Source: Heterobilharzia americana
Taxonomy: Eukaryota > Platyhelminthes > Trematoda > Strigeidida > Schistosomatidae
NCBI GenBank assembly: GCA_944470555.2
Contig: OX104127.1
Location: 42,831,934-42,895,933 of the forward strand
DNA: 64,000 nucleotides
Reading direction: 5' to 3'
Each line of letters begins with the position of its first letter. Position 1 is the stretch's first letter. The notes beneath the pieces are model-generated. The model worked only from the letters and a program-made list of their open reading frames with translations. It made no database searches and was not told the DNA's origin. The translations under genes were made by a program, and so were the position numbers. Positions 1 to 10,720 of this stretch are shown here, one piece after another.

Positions 1-1
1 G

Positions 2-345
2 CTACCTGATTCGGCCACTTCTATGTGCATTTATCAATTCAACTACTCCTGTGGAGCTAGTTACATTGGGCGTACAATGAGGCAATTCCATAATGGAATT
101 TCTGAGCACCACCCATCATGGTTGAACAAGGCACAAATTAGAACTATAAAGAGCTCCATACTTGTACACTTAGTTGACACAGGACATCAAGTGGTTACTG
201 GAAAAGCCTTCAAAATCATTCATCAGATTCCAATTAATTACCACATGAATTACGCATATACCAGAGGTGAGTGCAATCCACCTTGAGAAACCGAGCCTTT
301 GTGTCCAAAAGAAGTTTGTTTGACCAATTTCATTACCATGGCTGT
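2..345 (+). pseudogene. Penelope-like element GIY-YIG endonuclease tail (decayed)
   Basis: This is the C-terminal GIY-YIG nuclease domain of a Penelope-like retroelement, open to the left window edge. The frame shows CIYQF followed by SCGASYIGRT (the GIY and YIG motifs), then SEHHPSWL and HLVDTGHQV. This frame ends at the stop near 286. The family's expected C-terminal block, PSLCVQKKFV, reappears in another frame at about 299-330 and is followed by an in-frame TGA and a final LPW. One frameshift and one stop make it non-functional. In schistosomes this architecture is known from the Cercyon/Perere-10 elements; the assignment here rests on motifs only. The reverse transcriptase part, if present, lies outside the window. 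Confidence 0.8.
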
Positions 346-1453
346 CAACATGATGTAACTTCTAGGTTTATTTTGTGCACCTCTTCCCCTTCTTGTTTCT
401 ATCAATACTTATATTTCCTATTTTAGTAACTCTATAGATTATTTACATCGTTATTTCTAAAACATCACCACGTGATTGGTAATTTGATTAAATTGTAAAG
501 CTATATATTAGTGTAGAGCCCAAGATGAAGAGCTAATTGAAGAGGAATATATTTCTTCGCTCGCTCAATCAGTCTGTCTCTAAATGTCTAAATGGGAATA
601 TTCAATGTATTAAAAATAACCAGTTGAAACTATAACTTCATACCCATTCTAAAGTGTATTCATGGAATAATGTTTGGTTATTAGTATATCAACGAGACTG
701 ATTCTACAGCTACAGAACCTGATGAAAGGTTATTGAAAGGAGTATTTTTTGTTCATATAATTCAATTTAACAATTATTTGAAATAATTAAATATGTGATT
801 TTATTTTTGGCTTCTTAAAAGTTGATCACAAAAGAATATTTGTTTCTTAGATGAAATGATTTATCAATAATCCTGAAGTGTTTTCTTCAGTTAGATATAA
901 CTACATTATTGAAAAGTGATTATAGGTTTTTAAAATATTTGTTTAAGTGTTGTAATCAGCTAATATGATGGTTAATGATAAGAGATTAGAAATCATTGAT
1001 AAGAAAAGTGTTGGCCTAGATATTAATGAGATTACTTGTTTACATTTGGCTTTTATTTAACAACTTTAAGTTTACTTATTCAATGATTAACTTCGAATAG
1101 AATCCTTCGTATGACTACTGATGATAAAACTAATTCATAGTACCTTCAATGAATCTAACATTTACATTATCCACCTATGAGTAGTTATCAAAGCAGATAC
1201 AAGTAAACATATCAAAGAAATATTACAGCATCATAAAATGAAGACAACAATTTTCCTGAGGGAGTTTAGGAGATGCAAAGTTTCTTCCATACTTATTCTT
1301 ATCAATACAGTATAAGAGAATATGATAATTATGAGACCTTTTTATTCTATCATACTTCCTATTTTCCTCTATATCAAAATAAATATGGATTTAACTAATC
1401 TTGATATAGTAGACTTTTTATGGCACAGGTTACCTAATTTATTCCATGCGTTG
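346..1453. other. AT-rich stretch, no gene seen
   Basis: This follows the Penelope-like tail and may include its 3' flank. No splice-flanked open frame or RNA gene was recognised. A 61-codon ORF beginning at 1322 is a shadow that runs into the hammerhead SINE. Confidence 0.5.
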
Positions 1454-1630
1454 AATAGGACGAAATGCGCATCCTGGATTCCACTGCTAGCTACTGTCCA
1501 TCATTAATAAACATAGTTAAAAGACAGGTCATATCGAGGCATCCGCATAGGAGCCCATATGCCAACAGAGGCTGATCAATTTGGTCCAATCAACGACGGT
1601 GTAATACAAGCAATAACACTAAAAACTTAT
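1454..1630 (+). mobile_element. Hammerhead SINE (SINE-A), 3' half only
   Basis: It begins inside the ribozyme (helix II 3' strand, GAAA, ATGCGCAT stem III, then CTGGATTCC) and continues through the element tail (AGGCATCCGCATAGGAGCCC, ATATGCCAACAGAGGC, AACGACGGTGTAATACAAGC). The tRNA-like head and the CTGANGA core strand are missing, so this copy cannot self-cleave. It matches the Sm-alpha type of schistosome retroposon. Confidence 0.8.
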
Positions 1631-2130
1631 ATTGACAAAAAGCAGGGCATAAAATACTGAGTGAAAACGTTTGATTCGAGTGTTATCTTGAAAACATATC
1701 ACTAGTATTCTTAAGCTAATCGTCTTTGTTGGAAACTTCCTACCTAAGTTTCATGACTCTTGACTTAGGAGTTTTCGCAGCTTTGAGATAATTTTTACTT
1801 TTATAGAAATGTAAGCATGCTTCACTGAAAAATGGAATCAGAGATGAGTCTACTGAGCTTTTCACGCCATCACTAATCTTTTTTCTATAACCGAAGCATC
1901 AGGTTACGGTAATTTGCATTTCTATGGGGATATTATTTCCGTGAAGGTTACATATATGATCTTCTGATAGATACAAACAAGCAGGAAGCTTCTCATTTGA
2001 AGTATAGAGAGATTCCCACCTGTCTAATTTGCTGACAACATTGCAAAATAAGTGAAAACATCTGGCTACTGTCATGTGATTAATAATTATAAACCCACTT
2101 TTTTCTTGTAATGCCTCGTTGCTATACAAA
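1631..2130. other. No gene seen
   Basis: It holds most of an 81-codon minus-strand ORF (1899-2144) whose start lies in a SINE remnant. The protein was not recognised and I treat it as chance. Confidence 0.4.
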
Positions 2131-2190
2131 GTTGGATTGCTCAACTCCTGCTGACAGATGGGCTCTTATGCCGATGCCTTGGTACTGTGA
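2131..2190 (-). mobile_element. SINE-A tail remnant
   Basis: It is a short, strongly diverged match to the SINE-A tail, containing GGGCTCTTATGCCGATGCCT in reverse orientation. It is too short to classify further. Confidence 0.45.
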
Positions 2191-2964
2191 ATTATTCATT
2201 ATGTTGCATTCATATTGATATCTTGCAGTGAGATCTAGGATATGCTTTTCGGCTCATTCAGGATTCATCAGCTGTTCTTGGTCACAAGTCCTCCGAATTC
2301 TGTTGATATCATATGATATAAATTTTCCTTACTGAATAATTTTGTTGATGCCACGTTTGAAGTGATTAGTAAGCGTTATATTCATTGGACTTTCAAAGTT
2401 ATGGTGCGCTAATGATAAAGATAATTAAAATAGTTACCATTTGAAGGTTTTTAAGACTTTGGTTTGACGTTGTTTAGAAAACGTGTTAAGTCAACATACA
2501 GTAGGCTGAAGGTTAGCTTTTACTATGTTTTTAATAGACTGTTCACTTATGTCTGTGAAAATGGATTGCATGTGTTATATTTTATCCTAGGCATGAGTTA
2601 ACATAACAAGAATTTTCTAGACTCATAGAATAAAAAGGTATACACATATACATACATGATATCATAGGCGTTTTCCTTGAGTAAACGTCTCACATTATTC
2701 TGTAGTGTGTTCTCTCAAGTGTACAAAGAAATGTCACGTAGTCGAAAGTTGCTGATCTCAGATAAACTTGTCTATTTTGTTCCAATATTATAGATCAAAA
2801 CTGTAGAGCAATCCTCAAGCACAAACTGAACGCTGCTGTTAGATGGACTTATTTTGCACATAACATTTTATTAATGGAAACCATTAAGCCTCTATATTCC
2901 ACAAATAACATGTGAACGCCAGTGTCACATCTCACTGCATCTACCAATTCAAATATACGTGTAA
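2191..2964. other. No gene seen
   Basis: AT-rich, without recognised repeats. It ends at a short (AC)n run near 2968 that adjoins the next Penelope remnant. Confidence 0.4.
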
Positions 2965-3275
2965 TGACACACACACAGGGACGACTCATAGATCAATGCC
3001 ACTAAGGGGTTCAAAGCATATTCCAAAGTGGCTTTAGAGGCAAACTGAATCATTGGAACCCATAAATGTTGATAGCAGATGTCCTTCGATCGCAAAACGC
3101 ATCGTTGAGACAGGTTACAAGATTGATGTGGCTACTTCCTTTAAACCTATTAGTAAAACGTGTTGGGGAAAGGTCCTTGAATTGGTTGAAGTCTTAGCTA
3201 TTAGGGAGTTTAAAACGCCTTTGTGTTCTGAGAAACAAATTGTTATCAGTGAAAATCTCCTTTGGTGAATTCAAT
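2965..3275 (+). pseudogene. Penelope-like element GIY-YIG tail, second copy
   Basis: The frame reads THRSMPLRGSKHIPKWL, an in-frame stop, then PSIAKRIVETGYKIDV, FKPI, LAIREFK and LCSEKQIV, ending LLW. This is the same block order as the domain at the window start: the HIPKWL/HHPSWL element, then VETG/VDTG, then the LCxxKQ/KKxV tail. The YIG motif itself is eroded. The two copies are divergent subtypes of one endonuclease family. An internal stop and lack of upstream reverse transcriptase mark a dead fragment. Confidence 0.7.
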
Positions 3276-3469
3276 GCTGAAACCAAGTTCGATGTATCAT
3301 CATTTTTGCTCTACTGGTTTTCATCGTTATTTGGCTTTTAGTTCTCCTTTTGTACTTCGCCTCTTTTTATATTCTCACCCCTTATCCATATGAATCATCA
3401 CATAAGTACCATTGTTCCTCTAACTGATGTCAGTCTACGATGAATACTAAATTCAAAATATTTCTGATT

Positions 3470-3848
3470 TCCCACAACCTCCTCGAAATACAGTTGAACT
3501 CTTGCTCATTGGTGACTAGCTTCGTGAGGTGATTTCAGAAGTTTCAATAAGAAGTAGTGACCAGTGGGGCTAGCGTGATGGTCTTGAGGACAGTTACTCA
3601 AAGACAACATCGAGTGACGGTTGCGCTGTGTCGTGAACTGACAGAAGTTGGAAATATGGACCACTGGATTCTGATCCAGTGGCTGGATGCAATGTGCTGG
3701 CCAAGGAACCTGAAGGTCTCGGGTTCGACCCCTGGTGGGGTCGTGGGTGCTCACTGCTGAGGACTTCAATATTAGGACGCAACAGCTGTCCAGTGCTCTC
3801 AGGTTTCCTATGTTCCTTCAGCTGGTGTCAGCCTACGATGATTACTAA
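3470..3848 (+). mobile_element. SINE-B (tRNA-derived), near complete
   Basis: A tRNA-like core lies at about 3676-3745. Its A-box region is degraded, but it has an excellent B box, GGGTTCGACCCC. The core is preceded by a 200-bp leader (ACAGTTACTCAAAGACAAC, ATATGGACCACTGGATTC) and followed by a conserved tail (CAACAGCTGTCCAGTGCTC, GGTTTCCTATGTTCC). The same leader, core and tail recur elsewhere in the window on both strands. RNA polymerase III transcription is inferred from the boxes. I do not know a published name for this family. Confidence 0.75.
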
Positions 3849-4180
3849 CTTTAGAGTACTAGTCTGCCAAACCATGACTATCTCAAATAGTCAAAATGAT
3901 AGTCAATATGATCCTCCCCCTATCTAGTTTAGTCAGATTTGGATGAGAAGTCCTGACTTGGCAACCAGTATGAATACGACCAGGTGGCAGTAACACGTTA
4001 CAAATTCATGTGGTAGTTGGGCAAAATCTTTTTGATGGCTGAAGTGAAATAAGAATCTAGCCAGAAGTTGGACCTCATAGCTCAGTTGGTAGAGTATCGT
4101 GCGGGTAACCTGTTGGTAGCTGGTTCAAATCCGGTCGTGGTTCAAATTTTCATTTCACTTTAGTCATCACCCAGAATATT
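3849..4180 (+). mobile_element. SINE-C (tRNA-derived composite repeat)
   Basis: A 5' body (ACTAGTCTGCCAAACCATGA, GATGAGAAGTCCTGAC, CACGTTACAAATTCATG) leads into a tRNA-like segment at about 4070-4145, with ATAGCTCAGTTGGTAGAGTA as A box and GGTTCAAATCC as B box, then a short TTTCATTTCACTTTAGTCAT tail. The same 330-bp unit recurs at 37378-37745. It abuts SINE-B directly, so one probably inserted at the edge of the other. Confidence 0.75.
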
Positions 4181-5050
4181 AGAGTGTTTGGACACAGTGA
4201 AGGAGTATTTCTTAAGCTTTATTCAATAATACACTCATACAAACTGCTGGTAAAATAATGAACACAATTTCTTGTAAAGAAAAATGCTAGTTGAAATTCA
4301 GTTAGCAGTGATCTTGGGATTCATTGATTAAATTGAGTAGTGATACTTTTTAATACTTAGTACTGGTCTAAAAGTATTACTTATGAACATAATAGGTTAT
4401 GTATTTCTGAATATTAACCAAAATGACGTACCAAAATGTAGAAATAACAAAAATGGAAACTGTCTTGGAAACTGAAAAAAATATTTGAAATAATACTTAT
4501 TTTGCTAGCTTGTGTATGACCGCGTTCATTCGTAAAGTTAACAGACTTGTTTGTCAGTTTTTCATCTACTGATGTTTGACGATTTCTGACAAAACTTTAT
4601 ATTTTAATTCTATTTGACGTCACTAGTTCAGAAAAGTGAGGATATTTTAGTGTAGCTGAAGTAGTAGGAGTTTTAACAACAACCTAGAGAAAGCAATAAT
4701 ATTTGAAAGACAATTTAATAAAGACTCTGTCATTAGGATAGGGCTAGTTCTCCATGTATATGTTTATACAGGGACACTGGAACTGGCTCTACATGGTTCA
4801 TTATTTCTTTGAGGAATATGAACATTTAATTAGTTTTCCAGTGATAGTTTTACTAGCTTAACAATAACCATTTTGTACTACATTCCAAAAGTAGTAATGA
4901 TGAACAAATTCTATGTGGGAATATTTGAAAAATCTTCACAAATATAGGGGTTTAAGTAAACTTTAGTGACGGCGAATCATGTTCAAGTATGCACTGACCA
5001 ATCACGATGGAGAATTCGAAGAGCAAAGTAGTTATAAAGGAAAATGATAC
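4181..5050. other. No gene seen
   Basis: AT-rich DNA between SINE-C and the Merlin remnant. On the minus strand an AATAAA near 5050 could be the old polyadenylation signal of the transposase. Confidence 0.35.
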
Positions 5051-5104
5051 TTTATTTACAATTTACAGATATATTTCACATGAGAACTAAAAATATGTAG
5101 GTTT

Positions 5105-5440
5105 TCAAAAAGTTTATCACCTTTGAAACTATACCATTGATTGTATTGTCACATATCCATATGATCCTGTTAGGCACCTTTTGAGATGCCTCAACACTTT
5201 TTCAACATTATTTATGCACATTCCACTTGTCAGATCAATAAAGTGCTTCTTGTGAACAGTAGCTTGATGAAGGTAACACATTTTAGATAGGGGCATATAT
5301 GAATTCCAAGCATCTGTGAGTATTATGATACACAATGGCATATGTTTTTGCATAACTGTTAGGATAGATTTTTCTGACCTATCTTCTATCCACTGAAAGT
5401 GTCCTTTCTTCACATTTTAGTCGTATATACCAAGAAACCG
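5105..5440 (-). pseudogene. Merlin (IS1016-like) DDE transposase fragment
   Basis: The 94-codon ORF at 5129-5413 reads like the second half of a Merlin/IS1016 transposase. It has EDRSEKSIL, then LTDAWNSYMPL (second catalytic Asp in the family), then KKHFIDLTSGMCINNVE (catalytic Glu within the conserved NT/NxIE segment) and RHLKRCL. The frame continues upstream beyond the ATG, across a stop, into RRFLGIYD, which resembles the start of the catalytic fold. The N-terminus and first catalytic Asp are missing. Merlin elements are known in schistosomes; I see no terminal inverted repeats here. Confidence 0.7.
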
Positions 5441-5573
5441 TCGTTTGCAAAGGCATACGGATGCATAGAAATATTTGATAAGTTATAATTTATCCAGTCC
5501 CCTTTATGTCATCTTTCTTTATTGTATTAAGTTTTCAAGCAAGATATTTGTCTGTTCCAACTACATTATCTAT

Positions 5574-5900
5574 ATTATTAGTCCCTTGGGTTCCTATTGG
5601 AACATAGGGCTTCAGTAGCACGTCTCCAGTGACCTCTGTCCTCTGAGATCTTTTGAACCTGGTTCCACCACAGCCCAGAAGCCCTCATTTCCTCCTCGCA
5701 CGACCTCCTCTATGTCACCCTCGGACGTCCAACTCGTCGCTTCCCATGGGGATTCCACTCGAGCAACTGGCCTGACGCGTGATGTTCTCAGTCGGCCTTC
5801 TCAGTGCATGCCCAATCCATCTCCACTTCCTTCCAGTGCATATTTGTTGGGTGATAGGTTCTTGGTTGGTTCGTTCCCAGAGCTCCTTGTTGCTTATCTA
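5574..5900 (-). mobile_element. RTE-clade retrotransposon 3' fragment
   Basis: On the minus strand it encodes the C-terminal region of the RTE polyprotein downstream of the reverse transcriptase (the ELWERTNQE, KWRWIGHALRR and RATEALCSTRNPRD blocks in shifting frames). It ends with the family 3' end CCAAGGGACTAATAATA. It is 5'-truncated inside the thumb/C-terminal region. This is the first of about 18 fragments of one RTE family in the window. Confidence 0.8.
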
Positions 5901-6550
5901 CTCGACCGAATTTCACATACAGTCTGCAATGTAATCTTTGATACAGCTCATCGGTTTATGCAGTGTGAACAACACAGTAAATGCACGTAACGACAAACTT
6001 GAATAAGTCACATCTAATCTGATTGGTTGTCCTGAAGGTCTCTCGTCACTACAGTGTACTTGAACCGTAAAGTTATAGAAAAGAAAGGGTTCACTCTATT
6101 GATTGTTATAAATGATACAATTTTTTCATGGAAAGTGAATTATCTAGCTCAAGAAATGTCTGTATCGTAAGACGAATATCATTTATATCTCTATGTGATT
6201 GATAGCTTTGTTTACGCATCCTCATAGACTGTCTGTTTACGGTGCAATATCAGTTAATTAAATTTGGCTAGCAGGAGAACTGAAGAAAGTGTATGAACTA
6301 TATAGATTTAGTTATCCAGGCGTTAACACTTAGTAATTAGTAACTGTCAATTATATACCTCAAAACAGGAACTAATATAGTAAATATAATAACTTTTTAT
6401 CACTTGAATCACTGCAATTTCTTGTAAATTTTTATGCCTGATGGATTTTCCTTCTATTCCTTTGATCGACAATTATCGCACACACATATTGTCTTACGTC
6501 ATTAGCTTAGGAGACTGCAATCTAGACTGTATTCTTTGTTTCAACTGTTT
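5901..6550. other. No gene seen
   Basis: AT-rich; no repeat or coding signal recognised between the RTE 3' fragment and the next SINE-A. Confidence 0.35.
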
Positions 6551-6879
6551 AATGATATACTTCCAATTCTTTCTTGTTATACTGGATTGAGTTGTTCGAC
6601 CCCTGTTGACATATAGGCTTCTGTACAGACCCTTCGATATTGCTTGAATAGTTATTAAGTTAATTTGCTGGTTTGTGGCTAGCAGAGAAATCCAGGATGC
6701 GCATTCCATCTTATTTAGGAGTCATCAGCTGGATGTGCTTTCAACCAAGTGAATGATGTTGCTTCGCCCTAAGACTCAAACCTCGTAACCATCGCTTCAA
6801 TCACCAAAGCGTTATCCACTAGACCAAGCGAGCACGATATCGACAACTTGTACAATGGGTATTAGTTATTACTATTTGT
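6551..6879 (-). mobile_element. Hammerhead SINE-A, full-length, decayed
   Basis: On the minus strand the order is tRNA-like head (about 6845-6765; A and B boxes eroded), hammerhead (6722-6665), tail (6660-6551). The hammerhead keeps CTGATGA, but the GAAA core is GGAA, so activity is unlikely. It belongs to the subfamily with CTTCTGCTAGCC-type sequence after the cleavage site. Confidence 0.75.
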
Positions 6880-7960
6880 GGGAAGCTCACTGATGCTTTT
6901 GAAGTGAAGACAGGAGTGAAACAAGCCTACTTTACTATCACCCATGATATCCCCGATTTTACTGAACTGGATCATGCAACAAACAGTGAGGAGCTGTAAG
7001 AAGAGGGGGATACGCTGGAGCAGAGAAAAGATCACAGAAGAAGATTTGGATTTCACCAGTGATGACTTGTGTCTAGTGTCACACAAACTTGAAGATCTAC
7101 AGGCAAAAACTAACATGTTGACAGAAGAAGCGAGGCTGCGAACACGGGACTCCGAGTAAACGTAGAGAAGACAGAGGTGACATGAAGATACCCAACCAAC
7201 ACCACCACCACCAACAAACTCCAACCACCATCAGTGGGAGAAACTTAAAGCAAGTAACCTCCTTCACCTACACCTATCTAGGCAGCACTGTTTCAACTAC
7301 AAGCGACACAGGCACAAACGAGGATGTCAAAGCCAGTCAGAATCGGAAAGACAGCAAGACAGGCATTCATTAACCTGAAACCAGTGTGGAGATCTTCTAC
7401 ACTCAGCATAAAGCATGAACAACATTCGGATTTTGAACACAAGTGTCAGTCAAGTCAGTGCTTCTATGTGGTGGTTGAGAGAGTTGGGACGTTGTGAAAG
7501 GCATTCCCAATAAACTATAGATATTCATCAACGATTGCCTACGCTAGATCGTTACTGAAGTTCAGAGAGCTAGAATGATAGGAATAAGCAAGAAGGAACT
7601 CCTTCTGGTTAGTAATAAACCAACGAAGCAAGAACCTATCGCTCAACAAATATGCACTTGAAAGAAGTGGAGATGTGTTGAGTTGGATTGTGCATACAGT
7701 GAGAAGGCCGACTGGGGACACTACGCATCAGGCCAGACCGTCGAGCGGAACCCCTATGGGAAGCGGCTATTTGGGCGTCGAGGGTGAAGGTGACATGGAG
7801 GGGATCTTGTGAGGAATAAATGAGAGCTTGTGGGCTGTCGTGGAGCGAGGTTCACAAGGTTTCAGAGAATAAGTCGCATTGGAGACGTGCTACTGAAGCT
7901 TTGTGTTCCATTAGGAACCCAAGGGACAAATAATAATAATGATAATAATAATAATAAATT
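6880..7960 (+). mobile_element. RTE-clade retrotransposon, 5'-truncated copy
   Basis: It starts in the reverse transcriptase fingers/palm (GKLSDAF-type block), passes motif C in damaged form (DFTSDDLCLVSHKLEDL, where intact copies read FADD), a His/Gln-rich repeat (QHHHHQQTP), the YLGSTVSTT and VWRSS blocks and the C-terminal zinc-knuckle-like region. It ends at CCAAGGGACAAATAATAATA with a (TAA)n tail to 7958. Several frameshifts split it into short ORFs. It directly follows the SINE-A copy. Confidence 0.85.
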
Positions 7961-8180
7961 TGTGGATATGCTTGTAGTTATCTGTTGCTTTAATGGATGC
8001 AATTGTCCAGCCTTTGTTGACATATGGCCTTCTATGCGTATGCCTCGATATTGCCTAAATATTTATCATTGGCTTAGGGGATACCACTTTGATGTTTGAA
8101 GTGATGAGTACGAGGTTCCAGTCTCATTGGGAACAATATCTCTCACAGGGGTGTAAGTACATCTAGCTGCCGAATTCTTT
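7958..8180. mobile_element. SINE-A fragments in opposite orientation
   Basis: 7958-8062 is the tail in minus orientation (ending GCCTCGATATTGCCTAAAT). 8068-8180 is a tRNA-like head in plus orientation (GGTTCCAGTCTCATTGGGAA, then ACATCTAGCTG at the start of a destroyed hammerhead). The two halves are joined head-to-head with no ribozyme core between them. Confidence 0.65.
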
Positions 8181-8508
8181 GTTTTTGTTTCACTCGGAAT
8201 ATGTAGATCTACTCAAAAATATGTTTATTGAACGGATAAGTTTTCAATACACTCAAGGAATCTAAAATCCAAATGCTAATCACCTCCTTCATGCTAATAT
8301 TATCCCTGAAAATTTAAGTGTTTATCATCGCATAGTTTATCATCCGGTTGATTTAAAAATTATGTATATACATACATTAACCGAATGATTTGTGTGGTAA
8401 TATAATTTATGAGGATATGTAACAATCTAAGGTTATTAAATCTTCTCACTGTTCTTTCTTTGTTTACGTTAAATTTGCTTAAATTGTTACACTAGTAGAC
8501 AGTTTCAG

Positions 8509-8553
<45 letters not shown>

Positions 8554-9229
8554 GCAAGATAATTATTTAGCGCAGACAAATGTGCCAGAATAAAAAGACA
8601 ACAGAGAATGAAGACGAATGTATTTCGTAAATAAAATTGTACATTATATATATCTGTATGAATAGTGTATAATAATAATAATAGTGTATAATATATGAAG
8701 CTGAGTATATGCATTTCATTCTCATGATTATTAACCAATGAAATTATATCTCACCTTACTATTGGTCAAAAATATTATGATATACAAACGATCAATAATC
8801 TATCTTTAATCTAGTAGTTACATTATATAAAAGACATGAATTTCGGTTAATTATTCCTCTTCTATTGGAAAACAGGTATATTGTCGTGTAAAGAAAACTT
8901 GGACACTGTGGCACAATCCAATTCCATATTAGGTTCGTCTACTAGATATAACACGCCAGGATTTATTTTAATGCAGTACAATTTTCCAACTTTCATTTTT
9001 ATAGTCCAACAGCTCTTCCTTTGTTGATTTTCAATGACTGTCGAATTTTTCAAACATTTGTAATGTACGATGATTCATTCTTGTTGATGAATAATGATTC
9101 AGTAGTCTGTTTCTCTCTCCGCCAAGCTAATAGTATTTTAAGATCAATCACCGTCTAGTGTAATTATGAGTTGATGCAATTAGAACTGATTTGAGTTCAA
9201 GTCAAAGGATGTGATCGAATTCAGACAGA
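8181..9229. other. AT-rich stretch with one doubtful minus ORF
   Basis: It contains the (TA)n tract at 8511-8551. A 63-codon minus ORF (8862-9053) has a fairly protein-like composition (KVGKLYCIKINPGVLYLVDE) but no family match I recognise and no clear splice sites. I cannot call it an exon. Confidence 0.3.
8511..8551. repeat. (TA)n microsatellite
   Basis: About 20 uninterrupted TA dinucleotides. Confidence 0.95.
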
Positions 9230-9328
9230 TTCCATATTAGATTGTTTATTTAATATAACACTAAGTGATATACTATTGTTTATTGTCAACAGAAATGTAT
9301 CACTATGCGTAAACAATCTAATATGGAA
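9230..9328. mobile_element. 99-bp palindromic mini-element with perfect 19-bp inverted ends
   Basis: The left end TTCCATATTAGATTGTTTA (9230-9248) is the exact reverse complement of 9310-9328. Partial complementarity continues inward (AAGTGATATAC against GTATCACTA). There is no coding capacity. It could be a tiny MITE or a fold-back remnant; no target-site duplication is evident. Confidence 0.55.
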
Positions 9329-10720
9329 GTATACTGCAACAGAGTGCCTGTTTTTTACTCTTACATAAAACTATAAAACCTACCAAGCTTGACATTCTTG
9401 AAAAAAAGGCTTAGTTGTGTTGCTCTGCTTGAATTGACCCATAATCATATTATATGGTGATAGTTCTAAAATCTAATTACCTTGGTGAAGGAGCGATTGA
9501 TTAGTGAAGCTTTGTTTATTACACCAATAGCTAGTGAATGCAACGGGAATGAATTATTGTACATTACAAATGTATCTAAAAAATTCTACGATCACTGAAA
9601 ATAAACGAAGGACGAATTGTTGAAATATGAATAGGAATTCAGAAAGTTATCTTACTACTTGTGTGTGATTACAAGTAATCAGTTTTACTCAAAAAGATAT
9701 TCATTGAGTATAAATAGATAATCTAGTCTAATGTGAAGAACAGGTTTTGTAACTGGATAAAAACCTGTATTATTACCATTACTTATTGGTTGTTAGTGTA
9801 TTCTGAATAGCCTTGTCATGTAGATTGGAATAAATCATCAATGTCAGTCATTCAATGTCTTATATTTTTATCATTAAGTAAAGAAGAAGGCCTGCACTAT
9901 TTTGAAGCATAGGTAGTTCGAAAAATATACTATGGAAAACTTTTCGACAGTAAACAAACAAACTGCTCACCAGTTTCTTCTTTTACTTCCTGGGGTTTAT
10001 TGCTTTAAAGATGATGTTCAACTAGACCTGTGTTTAAAGTAAACCATTGTGTTGATGAGTACTATTGATTAAATGACTCTGTTTCAACAGATTTAACACT
10101 CTTCTTTCATTCAGAGACCCATGTATGTAGCTGATGTGGGTCTTTGTTTACGTAGTAAAACACACAGCAACAAATTATAGTACTTATAACGTAGTTTGCT
10201 GAGCATTATCACATCATGTATTAATGGCTAATTTCAAATATATTACATCAAGCCATGTTGGCGATAAATATATTGAGTTAAAAGCAGAAAAAGTCACTGA
10301 AAATATTGATCTACTGACCTCCTTGACCATCTTGAGTTTATGCATGCAACAGCTTAGGTCAGAAGTAAAAGACTTCTGATGGCATAGTTTCACTTTCTTC
10401 TCGTTATCACTACCAACTTGATTTTTAGCATACCTTGAAATTAGCAATAGTATACAGCTTAGCGTTGACATGAATGCAACTCATAAATTAAGCGTTTTAA
10501 ACCGATTCATCTAGATTGTAATGTCACAGAATATTTCAGCATAAGTATTATATTAAATTATGTTTCTATCAAAAAATCTTTTCCATACGATGGTCTTATG
10601 CTTACAATTCTTTATTCTTTTCTTCAACATTCTCCTGTGTTTTCATGATGATTTACCTTTGATGTCAAAAATACTCTCCTTTCCTAATGAAATTCAGGGC
10701 TTTTCAATGAACTGAAAAAC
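9329..10720. other. No gene seen
   Basis: AT-rich unique sequence. An 85-codon minus ORF at 10214-10471 shows no motif I recognise. Confidence 0.35.

Noticed and set aside
346..1453. Hammerhead in the Penelope-like element's 3' flank
   Set aside because: Such motifs are known from Penelope-like elements and CTGATGA occurs near 720, but no GAAA strand or pairing stems follow.
8862..9053. Minus-strand exon
   Set aside because: Composition is protein-like, but there are no clear splice sites, no family match and only 63 codons.
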